Assembly (NCBI RefSeq): GCF_016651255.1 | Contig: NZ_JAEKEG010000111.1 | Span: 1 to 49,290 of the forward strand | DNA length: 49,290 nucleotides | Reading direction: 5' to 3' | Source: Pseudomonas sp. TH10 | GTDB lineage: Bacteria; Pseudomonadota; Gammaproteobacteria; Pseudomonadales; Pseudomonadaceae | Part shown: piece after piece, positions 17,806 to 27,531 of the stretch | Numbering within the stretch: position 1 is the first letter of the stretch | Layout: each line of letters begins with the position of its first letter | Program-made: the position numbers and the translations under genes | The notes under the pieces: generated by a model | Seen by the model: the letters and a program-made list of their open reading frames with translations, nothing else | Database searches by the model: none | Told to the model about the DNA's origin: nothing

Positions 17806-19018
17806 TCTTTCGCTTGTCGCTGAGAGCTATTGGCCTTGTTTCAAAATTTGTCCTGACACTCGCCATCACGCACTATTTGGGTTACAGCGAACTAGGAATA
17901 TACGGCGTCGTCATAGCTGCATCATTAATCGCCTCGAAGTTCTTCAGTGTTGGCTTTAGCTCCGAGATAAACAGATTAATCAGCGTACAAGCGAGCACGA
18001 AAAAATTAATCAACAGGATTCTTTGTGTCTATTTTATAGCAGGTATTAGCATATCTGCCATCACGACCCTTATATATATTTCGCTTCAGGAAGGAAGTTT
18101 TTCTGCTTCGCTTATAGCTTGTGCTATGTTGGTACTGCTAACCGAGCACATTTCCTTTGAAGTAAATTCGTTTATCTACTCTGCACACAGAGCAAATCTT
18201 GGCGCCTCGCTGTTTTTCATAAAGACAGGCCTATGGGCGATTCTATCTACATTCGGTCTGTATACAAAAATAATTGAAAATCTTGAGCCAATATTATGGC
18301 TTTGGATTATCTCAAACGCGATAGTTATTATAATTGGTTACTTTTCACTTGTGACCGCGCACAGTAACTCAGAAGAACCACAAACAATAAACACGATATC
18401 TGTATGGCAAGCGGGGATTCCCTTCTATTTTGGGTCTATACTACTTGCAACTTCCCAGTATATCGAGCGATTCATAATTCTGAGCTTTGAAACTTACGAA
18501 CGTCTTGGCACTTACATATACGCATGGTCAGTCGCGAATACGATTCAGACGGTTTCTTATGCAGTTATTGCCGTTATAGCGCTTCCGCGAATTGCAAAAA
18601 AATATAACAATTCAACCGTGCAGATATCGATAAAGGATCTATTCATAAACAAATGGATCGCTAGCTCTATAGGTCTCTGCACTATAACTGCTCTAACCAT
18701 CCATGTAACTTTAAACTACGGCCTAAATTTTTTAACGTTCAAATTTCGAAGCCGGACGGACCAATCCTGGGTATACTCACGCTTTCTTTTGCATTACGTG
18801 CCATAGGAGACTTAGTATGGGGAGCGCTTATCGCCACAAAGAACAGAAAAATTTCCGTTCTCAGCTCCGCTGCATGTGTGCTGGTATCACTACCTATCTA
18901 CTACATATTAATCGAGCAATATTCTATATATGGCGCTGCATGGGGTAACGTACTGTCAGTTGCTATTCAGCTTTCAACAATTGCCGTACTTCTGAAGTAC
19001 AGCACACCAAGAGCATAA
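17802..19018 (+). pseudogene. wzx: Wzx-type repeat-unit flippase (one-base frameshift)
   Basis: Multi-pass inner-membrane protein of the MATE/PST family that flips lipid-linked repeat units. Hydrophobic helices run along the length, starting GLVSKFVLTLAITHYLGYSE with the family-typical LGxxxxGxYGxxxA pattern. The frame breaks near 18744-18750; adding one base (for example T in AAATTTCGAAG) restores KPDGPILGILTLSFALRAIG and the last helices up to YSTPRA at 19018. Restored length is about 405 residues, normal for Wzx. It overlaps the pyruvyltransferase stop by ATGA. The family is inferred from topology and context, not from a unique motif. Confidence 0.75.
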
Positions 19019-19020
19019 AG

Positions 19021-20122
19021 ATGCCACGCTTATTAATCCCCACGATCAACATAAAGAAAAAAAGATACATCCCTACATTTCTTTTTTTATTATTATTTCG
19101 GGAATAATTATTTCAATATGCATACCGTTAGTTTTGCACAAGGTCCCCGGACCTGACGCAATAACTCTTTTCAATTCGTATAGCCGCGCTGACAATTGTA
19201 ATTTCTGGAATCCTCTCTCCCCAGATCGCTCCTCGTATGAGTGCTCAGCTTACATACTTCGCCCCACTGGAATGGATCTTGATAACGCTTGGATTTATGG
19301 AATGTTCTGCAACTTCCTATTAACAACACTTCCTCTGCTTTTCTTTAGACGCATACCGATCACGGTTTTTTTCATCTTATGCCTTTGGGGAGTGGTCCGT
19401 TCCTTTTTTCTTGAGCCTTTAACAAAAGAAATTATCGTTGCGGCAACGGTAATATCAATATTGCTTTTCACTTTCTCCAAACGATACAAGATTGGCTTTT
19501 TCTTCAGCGCGTTAACTTATGGAATTCTCATCCGACCTTACTGGATCCTTTTTCCTTAACCTGGATCGCTGTAAGCTTTCTAAAAAATAGAGTCACTAAA
19601 TTAAACTTCATCATATTTATAGGCGCTTTTTATATTGCCGTAGCAATTTTAATGCAAACGCTATTAGGAATTTCTGTTTCTTCCATCAGGGCTGGAAACA
19701 ACGAGTCGCGAGTCATCGGTGAAGAAGGATCGCGCTCCGTCATTGTCTCTTGGCTTCAAGGTGGGGACGTCATCTCCCAGGGAATAGATTCATTAATCAT
19801 CTTCTTCAGACTTACCTTTCCTTTTGAATTGGTAGTTCTTTCCGGACCAAGCCAAATAATTTTCCTGCTTTTGATGATCATCACCTCAGTTTTTATTTTC
19901 AAAATCATGACAAAAAAACACTTCCAAGGTTACCGAATCTTACCTAAAGTGAAAGAACTGACCTGCATTCCTTTTTCTTTCCTGCTAGTTCAGGGACTAT
20001 TCGAACCCGACTTCGGGTCTTTCGCACGGCACTTTGCAATGGTGGTACCTGTATTGTTTTGCGCACTTGGACTGCAAATTAGTAGCCAGCAAGCAACGAC
20101 TATAGCGTCCCCAACCAAATAG
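19021..20122 (+). pseudogene. Multi-pass membrane protein, candidate Wzy polymerase (two frameshifts)
   Basis: Begins two bases after the wzx stop (ATG 19021, MPRLLIPTINIKKKRYIPTF). Two one-base contractions are apparent, T7 at 19082-19088 and T5 at 19549-19553; restoring one T at each gives 367 codons plus stop and joins IISGIIISICIPLVL, VFFILCLWGVVRSFF, LTWIAVSFLKNRV and the long ending with IIFLLLMIITSVFIF. Several transmembrane helices and a soluble loop rich in Ser/Arg/Glu (SSIRAGNNESRVIGEEGSRS) fit an oligosaccharide polymerase, and the locus has no other candidate. There is no diagnostic motif, so the function is inferred from context. Confidence 0.55.
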
Positions 20123-20194
20123 TCCGAGCACGATTCCCACGCAAGAAAACATACGGCCGCTCAAGCCAAACGACTCAATTAAAAGGATCGCTTT

Positions 20195-21217
20195 ATGTCA
20201 AAACAGATATTGATCACCGGTGGCGCCGGCTATATTGGCTCGCATACTACAGTATCCCTACTGGAAGCAGGCCATGAAGTAGTGATCATCGACAACTTAA
20301 GCAATAGTTCAATTGAGTCCATCAATCGCATACAACTAATCACTGGTAAATCTCCAATATTTATTGAAGGTGACATACGCGATACAGACCTTCTAGATCG
20401 TATATTCACCAAGTTCAACATCGAAGCTGTTTTGCATTTTGCAGGACTGAAAGCCGTCGGGGAAAGTGTAGAAGATCCAATTAAATATTATTCAAATAAC
20501 GTTTGCGGTAGCCTATCTCTTTTTCAGGCGATGGCCAAAGCGGACGTTTTTAGATTGGTATTTAGTTCCTCCGCTACAGTTTATGGTGAACCAGATAACA
20601 TGCCAATTAGCGAAGACTTTTTAACAGGCACCCCGACCAATCCTTACGGAAAGACTAAGTTAGTAGTCGAGCAAATAATTGCTGATTTAGTCCAAGCAGA
20701 TCGACGATGGAGTATCGCTTCCTTAAGATACTTCAACCCTGTTGGCGCCCATCCTAGTGGTTTAATTGGTGAAGATCCACAAGGCATACCAAATAATTTG
20801 TTGCCATACATAAGCCGGGTTGCTATTGGTGAACTCGCTGAGCTTTCAGTATTTGGGAATGATTACGCTACTCCAGATGGAACTGGCATCCGTGACTACA
20901 TACATGTCGTAGATCTAGCAAAAGGGCATTTGAAATCGCTTCATGCAATTTTTCACAAAACCGGAATGTATATCTGGAATCTTGGCACTGGAAAAGGTTA
21001 CAGCGTACTAGAAATGATCGCTGCCTTTGAAAAAGCGTCAGGCAAGAGCATTGCTTATCGGATCGCACCGCGACGCGCAGGTGATATTGCAGAATGTTGG
21101 GCAAACCCTAGCAAAGCCGCAGAGGAACTACTATGGGAAGCCGAACTAGGATTAGATGATATGATGATTGATACGTGGCGCTGGCAGTCGAGCAACCCAC
21201 AAGGTTACGACTCTTAA
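20195..21217 (+). CDS. galE: UDP-glucose 4-epimerase
   Basis: Interconverts UDP-glucose and UDP-galactose (or the N-acetyl forms), giving the cassette a galactose-type precursor from GalU's UDP-glucose. 340 residues, normal length. NAD-binding TGGAGYIGSHT at the N-terminus, then VLHFAGLKAVGESVEDPIKY, the catalytic SSSATVYG with NPYGKTK (Tyr-x3-Lys), LRYFNPVGAHPSGLIGEDP and GTGIRDYIHVVDLAKGH. An AAAGGA ribosome-binding site precedes ATG 20195. The 72 bases after the Wzy-like gene hold no other feature. Confidence 0.96.
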   Translation: MSKQILITGGAGYIGSHTTVSLLEAGHEVVIIDNLSNSSIESINRIQLITGKSPIFIEGDIRDTDLLDRIFTKFNIEAVLHFAGLKAVGESVEDPIKYYSNNVCGSLSLFQAMAKADVFRLVFSSSATVYGEPDNMPISEDFLTGTPTNPYGKTKLVVEQIIADLVQADRRWSIASLRYFNPVGAHPSGLIGEDPQGIPNNLLPYISRVAIGELAELSVFGNDYATPDGTGIRDYIHVVDLAKGHLKSLHAIFHKTGMYIWNLGTGKGYSVLEMIAAFEKASGKSIAYRIAPRRAGDIAECWANPSKAAEELLWEAELGLDDMMIDTWRWQSSNPQGYDS

Positions 21218-21299
21218 AACCTAAATGATCTGTAACACGCTACATCCAACTAGGTCTCTTTGTTGACCTTCGAACCCCGAACCAACGAAGCATAAATTC

Positions 21300-22342
21300 A
21301 TGATCTATTCAATTCAATATCTTCGGGGCTTAGCCGCCATTCTTGTGCTGCTAAGCCATTCACTCTTTAAAATTGATCAGATCACTGGAGTCTCGACTGA
21401 ATGGTTTACGATTGGCTCATCCGGCGTGGATTTATTTTTTATAATATCCGGCTTTATTATGTGTCACGCAACTGCCAACAGAACAATTACACCGGTGGCT
21501 TTTTTAAAAATCGAATCAAAAGAATTATTCCTCTCTACTGGACTTTGACCATACTAGCTCTAGCGGTGTTCTTGATAAAGCCTGAACTAATTAACAGCAG
21601 CGGAGGAAACACGACCATCCTTCACTCTTTCACGTTGATCCCAACCGGAAACAAACTCCTTATTCAGAACGGTTGGACTTTAAGTTACGAGTTTCTATTT
21701 TACTTAATATTCGCAGTATCACTTATTACGAAAAGTAAAAAACTGATCACTACATCTTGCATAATTCTAGGAATGATTACCATTGGTCTCATTCAACCTT
21801 CCGATGCGACATTACTTAAATTTATAACAAGTCCACTACTGTTCGAATTTTTTATTGGAATCCTGTGCTACTGGGCAATGAAAAACACGAACATCAGAGC
21901 TGCACACGCATTTACTCTTCTCGCTTCGGGAATTTTCGCACTCGCGCTCGTCAATAACAACGGCATTATTATAAACCGAGTTATCAGCTACGGCTTACCT
22001 TATGCGCTCATTGTTATAGGGATGATCGGTTTCGAGAGGTTTTTCATACAATCCAAAAACAACATTATTTCGAAAATATTGAGGCTTACAGGTGATGCTT
22101 CTTACTCCCTCTACCTTGTCCACCCGTTCGCTCTCGCCGGCATTGCTTTTATTGTGAGGAAGCTGCATATAAACCTCAATTACCCGACTTTGCTTATTGT
22201 GCTTTTGTTCTCATCTTACCTAACTGGGATAATTTGCTACAAACTCCTTGAGGCGCCATTAACAAATTTTCTGCACAAAAAGAAAGCCCCTACAACATAC
22301 TCTCAGGCAACGAACTCGTCGCCCTCTAACACATTACCTTAG
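21300..22342 (+). pseudogene. Acyltransferase 3 family protein (OafA/YrhL-like), one-base frameshift
   Basis: Inner-membrane O-acyl (often O-acetyl) transferase that decorates the polymer. Start MIYSIQYLRGLAAILVLLSH with the family histidine, then GSSGVDLFFIISGFIM. The frame breaks at the T run 21500-21505: seven T instead of six restores VAFFKNRIKRIIPLYW, the conserved arginine motif. After that come WTLSYEFLFYLIFAVS and SYSLYLVHPFALAG. Restored length is 347 residues with about ten helices, normal for the family. It is the last gene of the AT-rich cassette. Confidence 0.85.
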
Positions 22343-22483
22343 CGAGTCACAATAGATACTTACTTATTCGTAGAGCTAACTGTGAGACGATTTGGCTCCA
22401 GTTGCTGGCCAATATCCGATGGCCTTACCTAATGAAATTGTCAGGTGGACCCAATAAACGTGAACTGCGTCGTTGGGTACGCC

Positions 22484-22856
22484 ACTTCGGTCGCGGTAGA
22501 GATAGCAGTCGCCTGCCATCCCCACTCAGATCCGTGTTGCGGAATTACCGCATACGGCTCCTGCCTAGGCTTTGACGCCTTAGGGGGTTAGGGGTAAGGA
22601 TGCATAGTTAGCTCTCGTTGATAGGGTATGAACAGCCGGGCATGCGCAGTCATGCGCTCCCAACTCAGGCGGTGTCGCTGACTCCGACGTTTAAGGGAAT
22701 GCCTCCACGCTCTGATATCTTCCCAACGAAAAGCAACCAGTCGCCGTGTATTTCCGGGTACGTGATAGTAATTTGAACGAGCCCATGCAAGACAGGACAC
22801 CGTTTCCCCCTTACGATAAGGGTTAGGCAAACGGTTATGTGTATGACTAATAGCAA
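22484..22856 (-). mobile_element. Relic of a group II intron (3' end of the reverse transcriptase/maturase gene and downstream RNA domains)
   Basis: On the minus strand at about 22588-22760 one reads WRHSLKRRSQRHRLSWERM and, 16 residues later, MHPYP, the C-terminal maturase pattern of group II intron proteins (RRSQR-x-x-x-W-x-R ... HPYP). Downstream on the same strand, 22563-22521, lies GAGCCGTATGCGGTAATTCC followed by a GC-paired arm, which resembles the domain V hairpin, and a stretch ending CTCTACCGCGACC. The reverse-transcriptase core is absent. It abuts the second yjbH fragment and so marks the right edge of the cassette. The remaining part of 22343-22483 shows nothing. Confidence 0.6.
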
Positions 22857-22861
22857 TGATG

Positions 22862-23222
22862 AAGCTCGTTCCAGGACATTCTTGGCGCGCTGAGTGTAGG
22901 GCGCTATCTAGCGAAAGACCTAGGTGTTAGGCTCGATCTGTCCCGCGAGTTCAGCAACGGCGTGCGCTTCGGAGGCTGGGTGGCGGTCACCAATGCCACG
23001 AAAGAGGAATACGGTAAGGGTAGTTTCGGCAAGGGTATCTATTTCTCGATACCGTTCGACGAATTGATGGCCAGCTCGACCACTCGCCGAGCTAACCTTG
23101 CGTGGACTCCACTGACTCGAGACGGTGACGCGGCCTTGGCTCGCAGCTATTCGCTGTATTCCCTGACCGAGCGTCGCAACATCGACCTGTTCCACAACAA
23201 CTTCTACAAGGTCACCGAATGA
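22862..23222 (+). pseudogene. YjbH C-terminal fragment, second copy
   Basis: The last 120 codons of a YjbH protein, in frame with the stop that overlaps vanZ, but with no start: homology begins abruptly at CTCGTTCCAGGACATTC next to the group II intron relic. It corresponds to 10910-11267 of the complete gene. By eye the DNA is about 80% identical, so this is an old or foreign allele, not a fresh duplicate. Confidence 0.85.
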
Positions 23223-23611
23223 AGCAGCGGATTCTGCGTGTCCTGCCCGAGCTGGCGTTTTTCGTGATCCTGCTGGTGCTGTGTTTCGCCGGCATGCGCG
23301 GCGAGCCGGTGCCGGAGGTATTCGAGAATCAGGACAAGCTGCATCACTGGGCCGGCTTCGCCTGCTTGACGGTGAGCGCCTATCTGGCGTTCCCCGGCAC
23401 GCGGCTGCGCTGGCTGCTGTTTTGGCCGTTGCTGGGGTCGATGTTGATCGAGCTAGAGCAGAGCTTGATGCCGCTGCGTACTGCGTCCTGGGGTGACATG
23501 GTGGCGAATGCCACTGGGGTTCTATGCGGGATGGTGGTTGTGCTGGTGTTGCGCGGTTACCAGAAAAAGCAGACTCAAGAAAGCCTCGTTGGTGGAGTCG
23601 CAGGGCGTTAG
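23219..23611 (+). CDS. VanZ-like family membrane protein, intact copy
   Basis: 130 residues. Starts MKQRILRVLPELAFFVILLV; helices at about 9-27, 45-60, 64-80 and 95-112, with DKLHHWAGFA, PLLGSMLIELEQ and ASWGDMVANATGVLCG typical of VanZ-like proteins (HxxxF, E-x-x-Q and D-x-x-A-N-x-x-G pattern). The function is unknown; it often accompanies exopolysaccharide export genes. The ATGA overlap with the yjbH fragment is the same as in the truncated copy at 11264. Confidence 0.8.
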   Translation: MKQRILRVLPELAFFVILLVLCFAGMRGEPVPEVFENQDKLHHWAGFACLTVSAYLAFPGTRLRWLLFWPLLGSMLIELEQSLMPLRTASWGDMVANATGVLCGMVVVLVLRGYQKKQTQESLVGGVAGR

Positions 23612-23637
23612 CTGATCAGGTCAATCACATACCTTCT

Positions 23638-23727
23638 TTGTGGGAGCTAGCCTGCTTGCGAATGCGGTGAATCAGTCGATAGCGATTTGACTGACATACC
23701 GAATTCGCGAGTAGGCTCGCTCCCACG
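23638..23727. repeat. REPIN-like pair of inverted REP sequences
   Basis: TGTGGGAGCTAGCCTGCTTG at 23639 faces its near-complement GCGAGTAGGCTCGCTCCCAC ending at 23726. Paired, inverted REPs of this sequence are common between Pseudomonas genes. The remaining gap up to 24256 shows no gene. Confidence 0.75.
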
Positions 23728-24256
23728 ATTGTTTATGGGGATAGGAATAATGTGATTCTGTGGGTAGTAACAACGCGTTTAAACTAGTTAGCAGCCTTTC
23801 CCACCTGCAATTCGTCTTTTCTGACTTCTTCCTTTCCAGATGCCTCGCGCACCATGGCGCGTCGTTGTCTGCGCCATAGAATTCTCGCGGTTGAATGTTT
23901 AGGTCGATACATTCTGTAACGGCGGCGCGCAATCGCGGGGAGGCTTTGTACCTACATGATTGGGTCGATGTGTAGGGATGGAGCTTGCCCGTGGGATCGG
24001 TCTGACAGCCAACGGGATTCTTCTACCATTTCTGCGGAAATTTCCTTCGAGTTGTGTCGACTAGCATGAACTGGTGCGAAGTGAACTCCTGGGTTAGTCT
24101 TTCGCTGTCACTGCGTTTGCAGTGGCAGGGCGTAGGAACCCTCAAAGCTCATCACGCACCAGCACTGTCGTTTGTTTTTCGGTACTTAACTTGTGTCAGT
24201 AATACCGTTGACGACGGCTGTTGGCAGTTCACATTCCTGCTCTTGAGTTTGAGAAA

Positions 24257-24592
24257 ATGACAAAAGCGACTACCGATCATCCCTACACAAAACCAACCCC
24301 CTACCCCGAAAACCGCTTCAAGCCGCTCACCAGCAACTGCGACGACATGCCTACATTGTTCGTCGACACCCAAGCCCCACTCGATGTATTGATCGACGCT
24401 GCCAAGTACCGAATCGATGCCGTCACCCAGGTACTCGAAAACCTGGCCATGCGTGGCACGATCGAGTGCGAGTCGTTCATCCTCAGTGACTTCGCCCTGC
24501 TCTGCGCCATTTCGTTGCGCGATGGCTCTGATGTGTTGGAGGTGGTCAGGCATCGATTGCGGCCGCAGCTTGAAGGTGTTTTTGTGGCGTGA
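24257..24592 (+). CDS. Small conserved hypothetical protein of Pseudomonas (DUF6124/DUF3077-like)
   Basis: 111 residues from ATG 24257. The layout, a Pro-rich N-terminus (YTKPTPYPENRFKPL) followed by a helical part with alternating acidic and small residues (LDVLIDAAKYRIDAVTQVLE), recalls the small DUF6124/DUF3077 proteins that occur in many copies in P. fluorescens genomes. No catalytic motif and no signal peptide are visible. Function unknown. A REP half-site follows at about 24624-24642. Confidence 0.55.
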   Translation: MTKATTDHPYTKPTPYPENRFKPLTSNCDDMPTLFVDTQAPLDVLIDAAKYRIDAVTQVLENLAMRGTIECESFILSDFALLCAISLRDGSDVLEVVRHRLRPQLEGVFVA

Positions 24593-24786
24593 TTAACCCG
24601 GGTAGTTGAGGCGTCTCGACTGACGCCTTCGCGGGCAAGCCTAATTCCAGCAGCCTCCTGTGGGCTCGGGATGCGTGGACTTGTCCGCGAACTCTCGTCG
24701 CGGCTCAGGCCCCGAATCTTTATCAGGAATTCAGACAACCTTGTCAGCCAATCCTGATACCAGACCAGTTCACGACGCTTAGCCAG

Positions 24787-24805
24787 GGCCGCTTCGCAAG
24801 CGGCC
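24787..24805 (-). terminator. Hairpin at the 3' end of the lipoprotein gene
   Basis: GGCCGCTT (24787-24794) pairs with AAGCGGCC (24798-24805), loop CGC, 4 bases beyond the stop of the minus-strand gene. There is no T run, so it may act only as an mRNA-end stabiliser. Confidence 0.4.
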
Positions 24806-24809
24806 TGCT

Positions 24810-25397
24810 CTACAGCAACTGACGGTGCACCGCTTCTTCCAGCGTGCTGCGGGCAAGCGTTTGCACCACTTCGCGAGTGTCTTGCTGGAAAGGCAGGGCA
24901 ACGATCAACACCAACTGCATCCAGGTACGCACCGACTCGCTTTTGCGAATGCGCCCAAGTTCTTTACCGTCCTTGTCCTTGAACACCGTTTCCAGGGTAA
25001 ACATGTTTTTCGCCGTACTGGGAATGATGAACATGGTCAAACCGGTCACAACGGCGGAGGCAACGCTGTACTGTTCATTGTTGTACAGCGTGGCTTCGGC
25101 GTAGATGTCAGAGTCAACCTTGTCGGTAGTCACCCGCGAAAAGCGCCCCGACTCTCGGAACGCATCAACAATTGCCGATTCCCACAGGGCAGCTGGAGCG
25201 CCGGCAACCGTCTGCCCCTCCCCGCCGTTGGCCTGATAAAACGCCGTGGTGCGTACGAACGTCGTCGGCTTTTGCTGTGCAGCATCTGCTGTGAGTGGCC
25301 AGGCCTGTAAGGGCGGTAGTTCATGCATCGAGTACGATGCGCAACCTGACATCAGAATGACTGACAGGACGAAGGCGTGTTTGATGTATCCAATCAT
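24810..25397 (-). CDS. Putative lipoprotein of unknown function
   Basis: 195 residues from ATG 25397, chosen because it follows AAGGAGA and begins a lipoprotein signal peptide (MIGYIKHAFVLSVILMSGCA, Cys about residue 19). The mature part is predicted periplasmic or outer-membrane-attached, with one hydrophobic segment (VLIVALPF region). The gene lies 16 bases downstream of the next lipoprotein gene and is probably co-transcribed with it. I do not recognise the family. Confidence 0.75.
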   Translation of the reverse strand: MIGYIKHAFVLSVILMSGCASYSMHELPPLQAWPLTADAAQQKPTTFVRTTAFYQANGGEGQTVAGAPAALWESAIVDAFRESGRFSRVTTDKVDSDIYAEATLYNNEQYSVASAVVTGLTMFIIPSTAKNMFTLETVFKDKDGKELGRIRKSESVRTWMQLVLIVALPFQQDTREVVQTLARSTLEEAVHRQLL

Positions 25398-25413
25398 GTG
25401 GTTCTCCTTTGAA

Positions 25414-26025
25414 TTACTGTTTTGCCAAGCGCGCAGTCGCGGTATCAAGCAGCGTTGAGACCAGTTCGCTCAATTGTTTGGCACCCATGGTAGGTGCCCA
25501 GTGTTCGCGTCCGTAAATGCCGACATTGCGCTCGAACTTGACCTGTTCCTTGGAAGTCGCCAGCGTTTTTCCGTCTCGGTCAACGATCTGCAGATCACCC
25601 GCCAAGTCGAAGCTGTCTACGTCGATGGGCCCATTGACCCAGATCCACAGCGTCAGTGTCAGCAAGGCGCCGGGAAAATAGGCGGGATGCGGAGCTCGAC
25701 GACCTTTGAGCGAAGTCATATTGAAGTTGAGCACCACATCGTTTTCACCTAAACGGGTGGGGTATTCGGTGATTTGCTTGAAGTAGCCGCCTTTATCCAC
25801 GTACTGCTTGATCTGCGTCGTTAGCGAACGACTGATGGCGGTACGTGTAGCAGCGTCCATGTCCGGGACCGAGACCTTTACGTCGGCGAGTTGTGCGGTA
25901 CGCGGGCTGGCAATGGGGGCGGGATGTGTGGGTGTGCCGATTGGGCCGGTAACATTGTAAGAGACACAACCGCTCATTGTTAAAATGGTGATTATGGCTG
26001 TGAGTTTTGAGAAATTTTTAAACAT
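25414..26025 (-). CDS. Putative lipoprotein of unknown function
   Basis: 203 residues. Lipoprotein signal MFKNFSKLTAIITILTMSGC (Cys 20). The mature part contains ADVKVSVPDMDAATRTAISR and ends TLLDTATARLAKQ; one hydrophobic stretch (ALLTLTLWIWVNG) is seen at about residue 125. It is the upstream member of a two-gene unit with 24810-25397. The pair resembles small outer-membrane lipoproteins in which one partner responds to stress, but I have no family name to give. Confidence 0.75.
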   Translation of the reverse strand: MFKNFSKLTAIITILTMSGCVSYNVTGPIGTPTHPAPIASPRTAQLADVKVSVPDMDAATRTAISRSLTTQIKQYVDKGGYFKQITEYPTRLGENDVVLNFNMTSLKGRRAPHPAYFPGALLTLTLWIWVNGPIDVDSFDLAGDLQIVDRDGKTLATSKEQVKFERNVGIYGREHWAPTMGAKQLSELVSTLLDTATARLAKQ

Positions 26026-26204
26026 GGGTATTCCTAAGCATTACGAAATTTCGTTAAAACGATTTTATTCTTCATTAAAAAAGACTGAAGTTCATTATCG
26101 ATAGATTACGGACGCAGCCGTAACTGCAGCGACCGTCAAGAGATATGAGTTCGGGAAACTGGGCAGCGCCGCCGAATTCTAGTTGGGTCACCCCTTCAAA
26201 CCAC

Positions 26205-26226
26205 CCAGGTGTTTTTTGACACCTGG
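26205..26226 (-). terminator. Terminator-like hairpin after the DUF2846 gene
   Basis: CCAGGTGT (26205-26212) pairs with ACACCTGG (26219-26226) around TTTTTG. It lies 57 bases past the stop of 26283-26759 on the minus strand. Confidence 0.45.
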
Positions 26227-26282
26227 ATTAAAGTCCATCACTTCAGGAGTATTGCTGCACCTTTTTCACCGATTCCAAACGG

Positions 26283-26759
26283 TTATTTACTTTCTTTAGC
26301 TATAGTACCAAGCGCAGCATCCTTCACCAGATAACGACCTTCAACATCGTTGAGTACTTTCAGGCTGTTCCGTGCCATCACCACACCGACCTCCACTTCC
26401 TGCTTCAGGTAGATGACTTCACCAGCCTTGGCAGTTACCGTAACTTCCGCCCAATTTTCAGCTTTGGATCTGATCACGTGCGTTCCGGGCGTTACATAAA
26501 AGTAAATGTACTGGTTACCTCGGTTGTAACCCATTTCCGAATCTGCTTCCTGGTCGTCAAGGAAGACATTGAAGCGAACCATCATCCCGGCATTGCTCGG
26601 CCGAACTACATAGACCAAGCCCTTGTCCGCAACAGGTGCTTTAGGTAAAGAGTACTGGGCTACTTCCGCTTGCATCGCCTCCATTGATGGGGCAGAAGCA
26701 CAGCCGTAGAGCAGTGCTATCGAGACAACAGCTGTAGTTTTTGAGAATAATTTGATCAT
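26283..26759 (-). CDS. DUF2846-family lipoprotein
   Basis: 158 residues with a lipoprotein signal ending ALLYGCAS (Cys about residue 20). The mature part has the DUF2846 layout: KGLVYVVRPSNAGMMVRFNV, then FLDDQEADSEMG, YIYFYVTPGTHVI and AKAGEVIYLKQEVEVG, a small beta-sandwich of unknown function found in many proteobacterial lipoproteins. It is separate from the two lipoprotein genes downstream (258-base gap) and lies just after the relic toxin module. Confidence 0.8.
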   Translation of the reverse strand: MIKLFSKTTAVVSIALLYGCASAPSMEAMQAEVAQYSLPKAPVADKGLVYVVRPSNAGMMVRFNVFLDDQEADSEMGYNRGNQYIYFYVTPGTHVIRSKAENWAEVTVTAKAGEVIYLKQEVEVGVVMARNSLKVLNDVEGRYLVKDAALGTIAKESK

Positions 26760-26784
26760 GTGAATCGTCCTTTTTAGTTAAACA

Positions 26785-27052
26785 TTAAATGAAAGGCTCA
26801 TCTGAGCAATTCAGGTACTTTTTACAAACAACTTCATTTCGACCAACGGAGGATTCTGCGGTCAAAGCATAGCTCGCGAGTGTTTTAGGAGTTTCTTCTT
26901 TCAAGTAGCCATAGAATTGACGCAAGTGTCGACCCGTTAGACAGAATCCCGGCAGCTCCGCCACTGGCGATAATCGATCCCGCACCCATTACAGTGCTAA
27001 CGTCACCGATCATTTTTCTTCTGCAGCCTTAATCCAGCGCAACGTATTTGGA
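26785..27052 (-). pseudogene. Decayed copy of an orphan CDI-type toxin-tail module
   Basis: On the minus strand, across two frame changes, one reads NTLRWIKAAEE, then MIGDVSTVMGAGSIIASGG, ILSNGSTLASIL, then GYLKEETPKTLASYAL and a stop. The order matches the better-preserved module at 27532-27966 (NTLRWIMAANAKMINDVGTV, MRAGSIIATGG, VLSNGSMTASIL, SGYLKGDLPKAATSNAL). A one-base contraction of an A run and a second shift near ASIL break it, and its C-terminus differs. It has no start codon. It is best explained as a displaced toxin tail. The gap 27053-27241 shows no gene. Confidence 0.65.
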
Positions 27053-27241
27053 TCACTAGTCTCACATTAAATTCTTTTGAAATGCGTGGTGATGCTGACG
27101 TTACCTGCGGCCTGAAGTTTTCATTGAAATTCTATATTAATTCAAAATGTACTTTGCTGGCTCAGCCGCACTCGCATTAAGGGTGATGATGTAAAAAGCC
27201 ATCGACCCATCCAAATTTCCCTACTTAACCATATTGCGGCT

Positions 27242-27531
27242 CTAATACTCTTTAAAATCTAAAAAAAATACAACCACATACAAAAAAAGCGCAAAACCGG
27301 CCAGCATTGCTCGCCACTCGGGAGGGCCTCCTTTCCCAAGCCGCCCGGAGCGATAGCAATTCGCCCTCCACTTAAATAACCAAAAACACCCTGGGCAAAC
27401 CATATTTGCACTACGAGAATAATGAAAAACCTTTTCCAGCTGCCATCGTACCGAAAAAAGCAATTCACTAAAGAAGCAGAAACCAATACGCCACCTAGGA
27501 CGTATCTGTATTTATACAAAGACTCGTTCAT
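27242..27531 (-). pseudogene. Small membrane protein, candidate immunity protein of the orphan module (frameshifted)
   Basis: ATG 27531 follows the stop of the orphan toxin tail with no gap, suggesting coupling. The protein starts MNESLYKYRYVLGGVLVSAS and shows hydrophobic segments at about 10-25, 35-53 and 75-93. The frame breaks near 27319-27331 in a G/C run; one added base joins PGGLGKE to PPEWRAMLAGFALFLYVV and the end FFLDFKEY, total 96 residues. A membrane-embedded immunity protein is what an ionophore-type CDI toxin would require, but this is inference. Confidence 0.55.
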
